Shown here piece after piece: positions 14,701 to 20,960 of a DNA stretch of 20,960 bases. Source of the DNA: a virus. The DNA lies in the IMG/VR virus record IMGVR_UViG_3300030328_003259, positions 1 to 20,960 of that record; one strand, given 5' to 3'. The translations under genes were made by a program, and so were the position numbers. The notes below the pieces were generated by a model that was not told where the DNA came from, ran no database searches, and worked only from the letters and a program-made list of their open reading frames with translations. The stretch's first letter is position 1. Every line of letters begins with the position of its first letter.

Positions 14701-15069
14701 GAATTAGCAAGATGGAAAGATTATCCTCAAATGAAAAATAGTCCTGAATGGGAATATGTAGAAAAGTATCTAGGTTGGAGAGATGCTTTATTAGATGTAC
14801 TTACTAATGGTGGATATTTTTCTTACGGTGATTTTGAATGGGAATATGAGGGTAATACTTACACTGAGCTTTATGTTCCTCCTAATGATAAATATAAAGC
14901 AAGACTTTTAACAGGAACAAGTGATTATAAGAACCAAGCAAGGATAATAATGCAAAAAATATGGTTGGATATTATTAACGAATCAAAAGGTACAAACTTC
15001 CAACAACTAGCGAATGAAGTGCTATTCTTTGAGTTAAGCCCTAACAATGGTCAGAACAGTAAGGATTAA
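8707..15069 (+). CDS. Giant virion protein, 2120 residues, probable internal or ejection protein
   Basis: One uninterrupted frame covers 6.4 kb, about 30 percent of the window. It starts MRSYGIRFSASEISEAYAAE without a clear ribosome binding site, so it probably relies on coupling to the gene it overlaps by 8 bases. Glycine-rich hydrophobic patches lie near residues 132-157 (GASVPGTVGAATLGG), 280-312 (YSVVSGIIDGVFRLAADP) and 484-497 (FVAGVVSKGLGGG), which might insert in membranes. Much of the rest looks helical and charged. A conserved-looking aromatic stretch (FPEIWAEVATTWGKLL) is near 1554-1570 and the C terminus is rich in Tyr, Trp and acidic residues. The place between portal and scaffold, with a lysozyme-fold gene nearby, fits the huge internal virion proteins of podovirus-like phages that are injected with DNA. 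A tail protein is the alternative. I see no RNA polymerase motifs of the N4 virion enzyme. Confidence 0.7.
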   Translation: MRSYGIRFSASEISEAYAAETLNRINSYNQGQAQATPEFVEGFQGMMNAYPNMNMEVAAIATLENISPEDELAFQLANSMHDLAVKKNTENIVTNVGWGKRSFQMGMLWLDSMFQPVSRGFKSAVSAAQETGASVPGTVGAATLGGLASWFHPGRSTQNYIDSMVGRKTGRAFEQKREAYGDTEFRLALEESRKGKPLNLGAGFLPKSLALTETQTYLDEIRSGSDQRTSYRKAAEKYGVPITKQFEQKENQFKYKTNKGEAIDISPGRIVAAQMLEPGTGGYSVVSGIIDGVFRLAADPMNLGLMYGAGVKTAMRTLVQSNRRALTAGGKMTALLKGFMPGKTGKYNRALYYGRTVDDVRATGWGTKFGEAIAALKGDEGLAFLNDIAEFRNIPASVKRVLIELDNPTDVWNVLDVVAKGGNLTMKEFDNMFTLMKNSVKGRPDGKQLVVELDKMRELSMNNVNFGLNAIPAKPTTTGEFFNFVAGVVSKGLGGGPIDFAPLRKFVGMFAVEGRPVKRLLGVGAQLKHSLPKHIGRALSLRPETTMMILQLDAAARNADDMLKLSFASPKARGAYQREILSATTQKELNEITNRINQVIAKNVGNQNPKLQFDVEDLIAQQDAFNAELEELRQFFSSTTGGSLAFNGVKTKIRYEKLIKDLEGYMKSVGIEVTEESVKQTVIEAVPSLHLLSQAADNFSAQLLDPKDIVRATKKHQSLIGPEDSLLREWVKKPKEFLTGEWGEAFAIPRRALQQNAKSNRIQLKPKGPIDNFLDEFQNRVLKPAWMLRLALMLRIAPEEGVRAAFGGKTNFITTPFRRAALNSNKQLGFLGPEVRDAEVFQAWNNLGELILSTRMSPDDVKFLKNMIDVDDLDSFKAVDFEKAQRILKHSMLETNVAGVVSEEVIGAAIKDVDLRDMRFMELTEQTFNIKSKPINAKAKGSIQGYDEKTYDSMGEALIHGDGFTTDLDAARYVDLKTRKLSDADAFVSPYKEKEYTFGKLADVEVKAAELGITPAAYIDSQIDNIFMDDETIKLLQKDNHVLGSYMDEEGNLLIDVSIGLKGDNAISNAVHMGANAFQESVFIANRALAEASGFGHLVDEGGFLTVYKSVEGRAAKDINIDSILSQDALEALYKSNFDALRLSVDEVKGAAKGMPGGGLFTADEAYQASMGEQAVVGGFLGGKKDVAENSYIMVDKYLQNGEINPRYWEGFWEEMSLLASDPNVIKLANIGIDEMMVYLRTNKIGKRNLEELVARSFHPEDKLYLTDDDALRELLESYNYRIAKLTGNPTAKILDPVTGKELSAEAAGRVTFKNGKKIYPKFVADMNVRTDTKTFQFIKNGGVIEGRDWIRYQGHIQTVKSFKDKGTANENFFKQFIKVFRKEIDEQNVGPMRLPRRFDLKNRVSEAGTIISGKEIKAAGFMEAAETDAWFGISNNLLEKGYGLLISKPSNWLNRDPLFRYAFYDNAKDVLRFMDEPTKRKFIQESEVWMDGDKMWDELVQIAKEPSLENTVTSLEQANKLLKSAAMNEVLSLFYSTSKRHVASDLFSKYIPFPEIWAEVATTWGKLLVDNPQKFNRARIAIDNGTEAKPWDDENGFLSVDPKTGKLMFNYMDVFNVLSLGTIPLISKLMNDYDVVDNLPDIIKAPYQTIMLGEDLRDAGVEGDFEASNVRATMPAYAAGLNLVAQNGFAPGFGPVVTIPMRRILNAMGSPKWLRRFVLGDFENSGTAFDQMPAYAKKFLAIGGEGSSNEQVQSMFGATQMDLYTAYVLAGLVDQEDPLSVQHWLEESMKQARFVYAFRGMAQFSLPTAIQPRIEIEDKNGTWWATQTLVNKYGELLIRNGYDHFQTQQDFIEKFGINPMPLKQPGEYKVGKKPIKETSYFYWYQSENKKLLDALPNTAYYIFPDRVEDELYYPAYYEMTTVDLSPEQEADFMRHSQAIFEYEKGKQDIRDDEAIGDEEKLRRLSTLKSEIEDDYGGMDLFNFQGKPQSVSIKTTMAELARWKDYPQMKNSPEWEYVEKYLGWRDALLDVLTNGGYFSYGDFEWEYEGNTYTELYVPPNDKYKARLLTGTSDYKNQARIIMQKIWLDIINESKGTNFQQLANEVLFFELSPNNGQNSKD

Positions 15070-15071
15070 AC

Positions 15072-16664
15072 ATGTCCAATGGTGAAGAAGAAAAAGAATT
15101 AACGGAAGAGGAACTGTTACTAGGTTTAGATGGTACAGAAGATAATACAGTTCCTTCTGTAAATACAGTAAAACCTAGCCCTTCAGTTACAAATTCTGCT
15201 TTTCTTTTAGAGGAAATACAACAGTCATTAATGACACCCTTGTATTACTTTGAAATTGGGTATTTAACTAAAGATGAATCAGGAAGTGGTTACGATAATT
15301 ATGTAGCATCTATGGAAAGTTTCTATTCTATTAAAGATTTAATTAATGACGACTTGTTTTCAGGATTCTTATCTGAAGAACTTATAAACAAATATAATGA
15401 ATTAACAACTAATCCATCAGAAAATGCTCAAAACGAATTGGGAGATTTTATATACGATGTTGGTCAACATTTAATTAGTGGTACCAAACAAAGACAACAG
15501 GATATAACTACAACTGAAGCTGCAAATCAAAGAGATGCTTTAGGAACTGGAGTTTCTTTTCCACATGCTCTTCAAATTAAATTTAACAAAAAGGAAACTA
15601 AAAAAGGTGTTGTTGCAACAGAAGACGGTACAAGGGTTCCTTATGATTTCTTTGCTGACAGTATTAAAGATAGAGATTTTAACGCAGAACTTGAGGAAGA
15701 GTTACAAACAGAAGAAGAACAGGCAGCTAAAACTGCTGCTGCTGGCGCTCAAGAATGGTCCATTGATGCTAATGGAATTGTTAGAACATCAGCACCTGCT
15801 TGGGGTTACACAACAGATTCAGATGGTATGCAAACAATCGTTGATGCAGACGGTAAGAAGAGAAAAGTAAAAGCACCATTCTTTAAAGGTGCAGAAATGT
15901 ATTTATTTAATGATTTACCTGAATCTGAAAGATTTAGATTACAACAACAAATGGTAAGAGCCGGTATGAAAGCTCCACCAGTAGATGAATATGGAATGTG
16001 GACAGATAGAGAAGCAAACTTTATGGCTGCTTTATTTACAAAAGCTACAGACAGTGGCGATGCAAGAAGAGACATAGAAAATGGTTTACAAGGATGGGAG
16101 ACAACACTTACAACTATGGCAGAAGAATATTCTGCTACGGAATCTTTTATTAATCTATTAAATAAAACAGGTTACGGAAAACAAACTTCACAAAATGTAG
16201 CTCCTTCAACTATTCAAGCAATGTTAGATATTGGAGCAGCTACTAACGGTGTGGAGTTAAGTGCTAGAGATTATGTAAACTATGCTTATGTTGTAATAAA
16301 TGCTTTAGAAAAGCAAGGAAAACTACAAGACGAATTTGAAGATTCTTTACCTACTGATAGAGATATTATCTTAGGTTCACAATTTAAAGATGTTAGAAGC
16401 ATGTATACAGATGAAGAGACAAATTACAGATTTTTTAAAGGAAATAACATGCCTTTAGTTTTACCTTCTATGGAATTTCTTACCCAATCTAAAGGAGGAC
16501 CAGCACCTACAGTAGTGAGCGCTCAAGAGTTGGTTAATCAAGAACTAGCGAATCTAAAATCTAATCAAATTGCAGGTAATAAAACATTGAGAGATATTCA
16601 AAAAGTTACAAGATTATTTGAAGATTCAATGAGTAGTATTAATTACGGGAGTGAAGAAACATAA
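15072..16664 (+). CDS. Hypothetical virion protein, 530 residues
   Basis: It starts two bases after the giant protein's stop with AAGGA as a weak ribosome binding site. The N terminus is strongly acidic (NGEEEKELTEEELLLGLDG) and low in complexity, then a mixed helical body follows. An acidic Glu/Gln/Ala linker is near residue 205-225 (EEELQTEEEQAAKTAAAGAQ) and the C terminus is helical (ELVNQELANLKSNQ). No membrane segment or enzymatic motif is recognised. Its stop shares one base with the start of the lysozyme-fold gene (TAATG), placing it firmly in the virion operon. A partner of the giant protein in the internal core or ejection complex is a reasonable guess from position only. Confidence 0.7.
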   Translation: MSNGEEEKELTEEELLLGLDGTEDNTVPSVNTVKPSPSVTNSAFLLEEIQQSLMTPLYYFEIGYLTKDESGSGYDNYVASMESFYSIKDLINDDLFSGFLSEELINKYNELTTNPSENAQNELGDFIYDVGQHLISGTKQRQQDITTTEAANQRDALGTGVSFPHALQIKFNKKETKKGVVATEDGTRVPYDFFADSIKDRDFNAELEEELQTEEEQAAKTAAAGAQEWSIDANGIVRTSAPAWGYTTDSDGMQTIVDADGKKRKVKAPFFKGAEMYLFNDLPESERFRLQQQMVRAGMKAPPVDEYGMWTDREANFMAALFTKATDSGDARRDIENGLQGWETTLTTMAEEYSATESFINLLNKTGYGKQTSQNVAPSTIQAMLDIGAATNGVELSARDYVNYAYVVINALEKQGKLQDEFEDSLPTDRDIILGSQFKDVRSMYTDEETNYRFFKGNNMPLVLPSMEFLTQSKGGPAPTVVSAQELVNQELANLKSNQIAGNKTLRDIQKVTRLFEDSMSSINYGSEET

Positions 16665-17593
16665 TGGCAAAAGTTAATATTGAAGAACTTATAGAATATT
16701 TAAGAGTTGCAGGAGCTGAAGAAAAAGACATTCCGACATGGGTAATGACTGCTTATTACGAATCAAACTTTGACTCAGTAGCACAAAACGAAGATACTGA
16801 TGCATTAGGAATATTTCAAATAAATGCGGATAGGTTTTATGACGGTGATGAACCTGACAATACTCTTAAGAGTTGGTTTGGTGGTAATGAATTAACTCTT
16901 AAAGAATTTGAAACAGAATTAGAAGACCCACAATACAATACAAGTTTTGCTATACATTATTACAATATTATTAAAGAAGACATAGAACAAGATGGAACAA
17001 GCCAATTCCCTGATGTTGCAGCTAATGGGAACGACCCATTTGCACAATGGGAAGGTTATTTACTTTATGTTAAACCATACCTAGAAGATGGTGAATTACC
17101 AAAAGGTAGAGGAGAAAACGCAGCAGCACAACAAGAAGATATGATTGGTGGTATTAATTCTTATGTAAAGGCTTTTTATGGAGCAGGTCTTGACTCTCAA
17201 GAAGAAGAGCTTGTTATTCCTAAACCTGAAGTTAAAGCTCCAAGTCCTCAAACAGAATCTAAAACAGTAACTATATACAATCAATACAATCAACCTGAAC
17301 AAGTTTCAGAGAATGTTGCTGAGGAACTTGTAAACAATACTTATTACACATACGAACCTAAAGAAACAAACCCTCTTAAAGAAGGTGGAGCTTTAATAAA
17401 TAAGTTTCCTGATACGAACAGAAAACTTTCTGAGTTTGATGATAGGTTACAAGACAAAGTATATGGTGCTGTTGATGAAGTAAAAGAAAAGGCTTCTAAC
17501 TTATTTGGTCCAGCAAGGAATTTTTATGCTTTGCTTAAAGATTTAACAAGTGTAGGTCCTTCAGAAGCTGAAGCACCTGGGAAAGATAGATAA
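16664..17593 (+). CDS. Virion-associated lysozyme-fold murein hydrolase (transglycosylase-like)
   Basis: The first 60 residues carry the lysozyme/SLT signature: WVMTAYYESNFDSVAQNEDTD with Glu33 as the probable catalytic acid, then ALGIFQINADRF (47-58), the GxFQIN segment of lysozyme-fold enzymes. An aromatic stretch around 128-145 (FAQWEGYLLYVKPY) completes the domain. Residues from about 190 on are a Pro/Glu-rich linker and a helical tail ending SVGPSEAEAPGKDR. No signal peptide or holin is adjacent, so it is more likely a virion enzyme that cuts peptidoglycan during DNA entry than an endolysin for lysis. Location among virion genes, overlapping both neighbours by one base, supports that. 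The exact bond cleaved cannot be told from sequence. Confidence 0.8.
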   Translation: MAKVNIEELIEYLRVAGAEEKDIPTWVMTAYYESNFDSVAQNEDTDALGIFQINADRFYDGDEPDNTLKSWFGGNELTLKEFETELEDPQYNTSFAIHYYNIIKEDIEQDGTSQFPDVAANGNDPFAQWEGYLLYVKPYLEDGELPKGRGENAAAQQEDMIGGINSYVKAFYGAGLDSQEEELVIPKPEVKAPSPQTESKTVTIYNQYNQPEQVSENVAEELVNNTYYTYEPKETNPLKEGGALINKFPDTNRKLSEFDDRLQDKVYGAVDEVKEKASNLFGPARNFYALLKDLTSVGPSEAEAPGKDR

Positions 17594-18795
17594 TGGCTAT
17601 ATTAACGGATAATTTTAATTTTCAACCTGAAGAGTTAATAAGGATTGATGGAGTTTTATATGTAGTATTTTATGATACAGGTGAAGAGTTAGGTGATTTC
17701 CCAATATTAGCTGAAGTAGATGCTGATACATTCTTACAAGAAGGTGCGTTAAATAATGTTACAGATTTAGGTAGTGGTGATGAAGCACTAGAAGCATTCA
17801 CAGCTAAGTATGGATATGTTTTTAGAGGACATGCTGATTTCCTTGTATCAGATATAGAAATAGAAGGTGAAGGTCAGGACTATAGAGGCATTATGGATTT
17901 AGCAGAAGCTAAGTTGAATAAAGACGCTAAAGAAGCTGGTATGGAATGGTTGTTAGATGTTGATGTACAAGTTAAATTTCTATCGGCAGTTCTTACTGGT
18001 AAGCCAGTAACACAAGATGACTTGGCTGATACACAATGGTATTTAAATTCAACTCCTGCACAAAGAAATTTTATTTCTGAGTTTTATGCTGACCCTAAAG
18101 GTGTACAAGAAAAAATTTCTCAAAATCTTTCGGATATCTCCCAAGCATTATGGACAGCAGATTTTAAAGGTGATATAACAGGACTAGCAAAAGAGTTAGC
18201 ATTCGGAATAACTTCAGGTAAATACACAGATATGACAGAGGTGGATATGTATATAAGTTATTTAAGTGATGAATGGTATTTAGAATTAGTAGGTGGAGAA
18301 CAAATGTTACCTGAAGAATTAAGACCTTTTATAGGACAGTTTAATAACAGAAATGGTTATGCGACAGTAGATAGTTACATAACACAGCTGTTAGGAAAAG
18401 GTGCTATAGATGGTTATAAGTCCACTGGTCAATATAATCAATTTGCAGGAATGGTTAGAAACGGACAAGGAGATAAGGTGAAAGAAGATTTACAAAAAGT
18501 ACACGATACTTTATATCCGGCATTTGCAGGTTCTTCATTTTCCGTTTGGAATCCTTACTTCAGCAATAGAGCATCAAGGATGCTTTATGGAACAACAGGT
18601 TCTCAAGTTGTAGCTTTAACAACAAAGGACCAAGAAAAAATTAATGATTTAATTGTTGATGCTGGCGGAGATTACAATAAATTTGATGCATTAGTAAGGA
18701 AAGAGTTTCAAGATGCTCCGGGAATCAGTAATAGTTTCTTGGATGATTTAACTAGAGCTATACCACAATCATATTCAGGAGTGTTTGGAGGATGA
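17593..18795 (+). CDS. Hypothetical virion protein, 400 residues
   Basis: The ATG shares a base with the preceding stop (TAATG). The N-terminal 80 residues look beta-rich (ELIRIDGVLYVVFYDTG, KYGYVFRGHADFLV). A helical body contains DTQWYLNSTPAQRNFISEFY near 146-165, a W-x-x-S/T-x-x-x-R type stretch I associate with phage structural or ejection proteins, although I cannot name a family. It ends RAIPQSYSGVFGG and overlaps the next gene by 4 bases (ATGA). A role in the injected virion machinery with its neighbours is inferred from position. Confidence 0.7.
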   Translation: MAILTDNFNFQPEELIRIDGVLYVVFYDTGEELGDFPILAEVDADTFLQEGALNNVTDLGSGDEALEAFTAKYGYVFRGHADFLVSDIEIEGEGQDYRGIMDLAEAKLNKDAKEAGMEWLLDVDVQVKFLSAVLTGKPVTQDDLADTQWYLNSTPAQRNFISEFYADPKGVQEKISQNLSDISQALWTADFKGDITGLAKELAFGITSGKYTDMTEVDMYISYLSDEWYLELVGGEQMLPEELRPFIGQFNNRNGYATVDSYITQLLGKGAIDGYKSTGQYNQFAGMVRNGQGDKVKEDLQKVHDTLYPAFAGSSFSVWNPYFSNRASRMLYGTTGSQVVALTTKDQEKINDLIVDAGGDYNKFDALVRKEFQDAPGISNSFLDDLTRAIPQSYSGVFGG

Positions 18796-20021
18796 CAAAA
18801 GCAGAAATAATTGCATTACAAAAAGAATTAGGTGTTACAGCTGATGGAATCATTGGTCCTATAACTAGAGCTGCTGCTGAAGCAGCTAAAGCTGCATCTC
18901 CATTTGAAGAAACAAAATGGGATGATGTTGTTGAAACTACAGGATTGGTTTTCGGTACAGAATCTGAAGTTGTTGACGATGTTGTTCTTGATAATGATGA
19001 AGATAATGAAGACGACAATGATGAAGACAACGATGGTGGAGAATCAGGTGGAGAATCAGGTGGAGAATCAGGTGGAAGTTCCTCTGACCTCATAACAGAT
19101 GCAGAACAAAAGTTATTAGATTTAATAGCAGCATGGCAAGCAGAACAAGGTAAAAATAACTTGTATAATCCTCCTACAGCTAATAGTGCTATTTTTGAAG
19201 GAGCTGATGAAGACTACATACCTTCAATAGACCGAGCGCAAAATTTATATCCTTATTATCCTAAAATCCTTGTCCAAAAAATATTAGATGTGTGGACTGA
19301 AACTGGTGAAATAAGTATTGCTATATCAGAAGCAAGAGCATCAGATGAATTTAATAAAGAGTTCCCTGGAATTAAAAGACCTGATGGTTCTTTAAGAATG
19401 ACTGAAATAGAATATCTTGAAACAAAAGATTACATGCAAGATTCTTTAAGAAGATATAATTTAAATCCTGAGGTATTTGGTGAAGATATAGTAAGTGCCA
19501 TAGCAGGAGATGTTAGTGCTAAAGAGTTTAACGAAAGAGTAGCTTTAGGTTATGAACAAATAATTAATAATATCCCACAAGTGAAAGAGATTTATAAAGG
19601 AGAATTTGGAATGGACTTGACTGATGAAGCTATTATAGCAATGTTCATATCTCCTACTGTTGCAGAATCAGTATTAGAAAATAGAGTTTTAGTATCTGCA
19701 ATATCAGCAGAAGCTGAAGTTGCAGGAGTAAATTTAGGTATGTCAGCAGTTGACCAGTTTGTAAAAGCTGGATTATCTCAAAAAGAATCAAGAGAATTAT
19801 TTGGCCAAGTAGCACAAGTTGCTCCGGGAGTTCAATTTTCTGCAGCAGCACAAGGTATGAATGTGACCGATGCACAAGTAGCTAGAGGATTAGCAGGGTT
19901 AAGTTCTGAAGAATTAGAATCAATTAGAGGAATTACAACAAGAGCTGAGTCAGCATCATCAACTGAAATAGGTGCTAAACAAACACAAACTGGAGAAGTT
20001 ACCGGATTACTTGAGGGATAA
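18792..20021 (+). CDS. Virion protein with peptidoglycan-binding-like N terminus and acidic repeat linker, 409 residues
   Basis: The N-terminal 30 residues (IIALQKELGVTADGIIGPIT) match the core of a PG_binding_1 repeat, which in autolysins attaches to murein; it is shorter than a full domain. Residues about 62-92 are an Asp/Asn/Glu tract followed by three GESG units, a flexible linker encoded by a 12-bp tandem repeat. After it comes a conserved-looking domain (YPYYPKILVQKILDVWTETG, FPGIKRPDGSLRM, EYLETKDYM near 150-220) and a helical C-terminal half with VAPGVQF and AQGMNVT. The last gene of the virion block, it is followed by a 220-bp untranslated stretch. Together with the lysozyme-fold protein it may localise at the cell wall during entry; this is inference. 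Confidence 0.7.
   Translation: MTKAEIIALQKELGVTADGIIGPITRAAAEAAKAASPFEETKWDDVVETTGLVFGTESEVVDDVVLDNDEDNEDDNDEDNDGGESGGESGGESGGSSSDLITDAEQKLLDLIAAWQAEQGKNNLYNPPTANSAIFEGADEDYIPSIDRAQNLYPYYPKILVQKILDVWTETGEISIAISEARASDEFNKEFPGIKRPDGSLRMTEIEYLETKDYMQDSLRRYNLNPEVFGEDIVSAIAGDVSAKEFNERVALGYEQIINNIPQVKEIYKGEFGMDLTDEAIIAMFISPTVAESVLENRVLVSAISAEAEVAGVNLGMSAVDQFVKAGLSQKESRELFGQVAQVAPGVQFSAAAQGMNVTDAQVARGLAGLSSEELESIRGITTRAESASSTEIGAKQTQTGEVTGLLEG
19035..19076 (+). repeat. In-frame 12-bp tandem repeat in the acidic linker
   Basis: GGTGGAGAATCA occurs three times without interruption (19035-19070) and is followed by a partial fourth copy. It encodes repeating Gly-Gly-Glu-Ser units after an Asp/Asn-rich tract. 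Copy number in such tracts can vary by slippage and would change the linker length by four residues per unit. Confidence 0.9.
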
Positions 20022-20025
20022 CTCC

Positions 20026-20037
20026 CTGTTTAAACAG
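20026..20037. repeat. Palindrome CTGTTTAAACAG after the 409-residue gene
   Basis: A perfect 12-bp palindrome lies 5 bases after the stop. Its core TGTTTAAACA also occurs at 305-314, 790-799 and 2847-2856, all outside genes. It could be a short hairpin or a protein site; it has no T-tract. Confidence 0.6.
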
Positions 20038-20050
20038 CTTGATATAAACA

Positions 20051-20078
20051 TTACACATTCAAATATACCTGCTATAGT
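20051..20078 (+). promoter_or_regulatory. Promoter candidate upstream of scaffold and capsid genes
   Basis: TTACAC (20051-20056) and TATAGT (20073-20078) are separated by 16 bases, four and five of six consensus matches. Transcription would begin near 20085 and give a leader of about 155 bases. A separate promoter would let the scaffold and capsid genes be expressed more strongly than the large virion genes. No extra evidence beyond consensus matching. Confidence 0.35.
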
Positions 20079-20096
20079 TATTATTGACCCTGTACT

Positions 20097-20205
20097 TAGG
20101 TCCGGGGGTTAAACTCGACCTAGATTGTATTCGGTCTTGATGTCTACTTACAAGACCTGTCAAATTAAAAAAAGTAGCAAAAACAGAGGTAACTCATGCA
20201 CCTCT
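20097..20205 (+). promoter_or_regulatory. Structured leader before the scaffold gene (three hairpins)
   Basis: Three hairpins follow the promoter candidate: TAGGTC/GACCTA (20097-20122), GGTCTTG/CAAGACC (20133-20157) and AGAGGT/ACCTCT (20185-20205). Only weak T-tracts follow, so they are unlikely to be strong terminators, although read-through control from the upstream operon is possible. The leader is longer than any other junction in the rightward operon, where genes otherwise touch or overlap. Confidence 0.45.
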
Positions 20206-20241
20206 TGCAAAAATATCGTGTGAAGTAAGGACAAGTGAATA

Positions 20242-20703
20242 ATGACAGAAGAGCTTAAAAACTCAGAAGAAGCTAATAACAGCGACAAGAACTGGGCTGA
20301 AATTCGAAAAAAGAATGAGGCACTAGAAGAAAAAGTTGCAGTGTATGAAGCCAAAGAAAGAATAAACACCTTTCAGAAAGCAGGTCTTGATACAGAACAA
20401 GGTATTGGCAAAGCAGTAGAGAAATTGTACTCGGGAGAGATGGATGTAGATAGCATTCAACAATTTGCTACCGAAGAATTTGGAGTTAAGTTTGGACAAC
20501 AAGACGGAATACAATCAGAAGTACAACAGGTTGAAGAAAGTCAAACCAAACTAGATAATATTCAAAAGGATTCAGTAGTAGATGTTTTCGGAGATGACAT
20601 AGTGTCACAAATTCGAGAACTTGAATCTAAAGGTACAACCAAACAATCTATATCTGCTAAGTTATTTGCGATAGAAGAAGCTAAAAAGAACGACAAAAAG
20701 TAG
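20242..20703 (+). CDS. Probable head scaffolding protein, 153 residues
   Basis: The protein is charged and helical. Residues 17-45 (NWAEIRKKNEALEEKVAVYEA) form a likely coiled coil, followed by AGLDTEQGIGKAVEKLYSGE and a second helical acidic part (IQSEVQQVEESQTKLDNIQKD), with a Lys-rich C terminus (EEAKKNDKK). Such short coiled-coil proteins directly before the major capsid gene are typical prohead scaffolds, whose basic end contacts the capsid protein. AAGGA lies before the ATG. The next gene starts 57 bases after its stop. The assignment rests on position and composition. Confidence 0.75.
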   Translation: MTEELKNSEEANNSDKNWAEIRKKNEALEEKVAVYEAKERINTFQKAGLDTEQGIGKAVEKLYSGEMDVDSIQQFATEEFGVKFGQQDGIQSEVQQVEESQTKLDNIQKDSVVDVFGDDIVSQIRELESKGTTKQSISAKLFAIEEAKKNDKK

Positions 20704-20760
20704 CTTTTCAGTCTTCTTCAAAAAAGTAACAGTAAACAATTAAATTAGGAGAAGATTATT

Positions 20761-20960
20761 ATGGCAGATATATCGTTAACAAATAGTACGATTTATGCAC
20801 AAAATATAAATAACTTTACTGGTGAATTGTTTAAAGTTGGTGGTCAAAGAACACCTCTACTTTCCTCAGTCGGTGGTATGAACGGTGGTAAAGTATTAAA
20901 TTCTACATTTTGGCAAGTCCAAGTAGAAGATAATGCAATCATCTCATCCGAACCTACTAA
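20761..20960 (+). CDS. Major capsid protein, N-terminal part (66 codons)
   Basis: The gene begins with AGGAGAAG as a strong ribosome binding site and runs off the right edge. The visible part includes TGELFKVGGQRTPLLSSVGG and MNGGKVLNSTFWQVQVED, a pattern seen in phage major capsid proteins with the HK97 fold (DUF5309-like). Position directly after the scaffold supports this. The rest of the fold cannot be checked in this window. Confidence 0.75.
   Translation, partial: MADISLTNSTIYAQNINNFTGELFKVGGQRTPLLSSVGGMNGGKVLNSTFWQVQVEDNAIISSEPT

Noticed and set aside
8707-15069. N4-type virion RNA polymerase
   Set aside because: A TGR word and a YG are present near residues 187-198 but spacing does not fit the T7-like motifs, and the other catalytic motifs were not found.
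18758-19093. Ser/Asp/Pro-rich - strand frame opposite the acidic linker
   Set aside because: It is low-complexity shadow sequence created by the in-frame 12-bp repeat and Asp-rich tract of the + strand gene.

Overview
The window is a piece of an AT-rich genome of a tailed double-stranded DNA bacteriophage. A head and DNA-packaging cassette on the + strand runs in the order terminase large subunit, portal, a block of virion proteins, scaffold and major capsid protein. Genes are packed with ATGA or TAATG stop/start overlaps, arginine is mostly AGA, and no bacterial housekeeping gene is present. The host cannot be named from the sequence; Shine-Dalgarno (SD) sites are clear at many starts, which fits an AT-rich bacterial host. 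No integrase, tail-tube or tape-measure gene is visible.

Left arm (1-1887, - strand): five small leftward genes, namely a partial one at the edge, a 37-residue Cys/His peptide, a 135-residue unknown, a SprT-like zinc metallopeptidase and a 93-residue unknown. Four junctions carry the same module: the stop codon, then AGCTAGAGCC, a hairpin, a conserved TTTATGGT-like tail (GTGGT in one copy), and an SD of the GGAGGCA type before the next ATG. This looks like an early or accessory operon with a repeated intergenic RNA element.

Central non-coding region (1888-3537): about 1.65 kb with no convincing gene, which is striking in so compact a genome. It has a leftward promoter candidate with a palindrome, a leftward structured leader or RNA (about 1930-2300) with nested long-range helices, a rightward terminator (3091-3142), and two rightward structured RNA candidates (about 3178-3345 and 3395-3539) with GNRA tetraloops. 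This region is the best candidate for something undescribed.

Right arm (3538-20960): a 71-residue - strand gene is divergent from a zinc-ribbon peptide. Then come a staphylococcal-nuclease-like protein, a terminase large subunit with an N-terminal Cys cluster and helix-turn-helix-like segment, the portal, two small proteins, a 2120-residue virion protein, a 530-residue unknown, a lysozyme/transglycosylase-fold protein, a 400-residue unknown, and a 409-residue protein with a peptidoglycan-binding-like N terminus. After a 220-bp structured leader with a promoter candidate come the scaffold and the start of the major capsid protein. The large and murein-active proteins between portal and scaffold are probably injected or internal virion proteins, as in podovirus-like phages; this is inferred from gene order and size.
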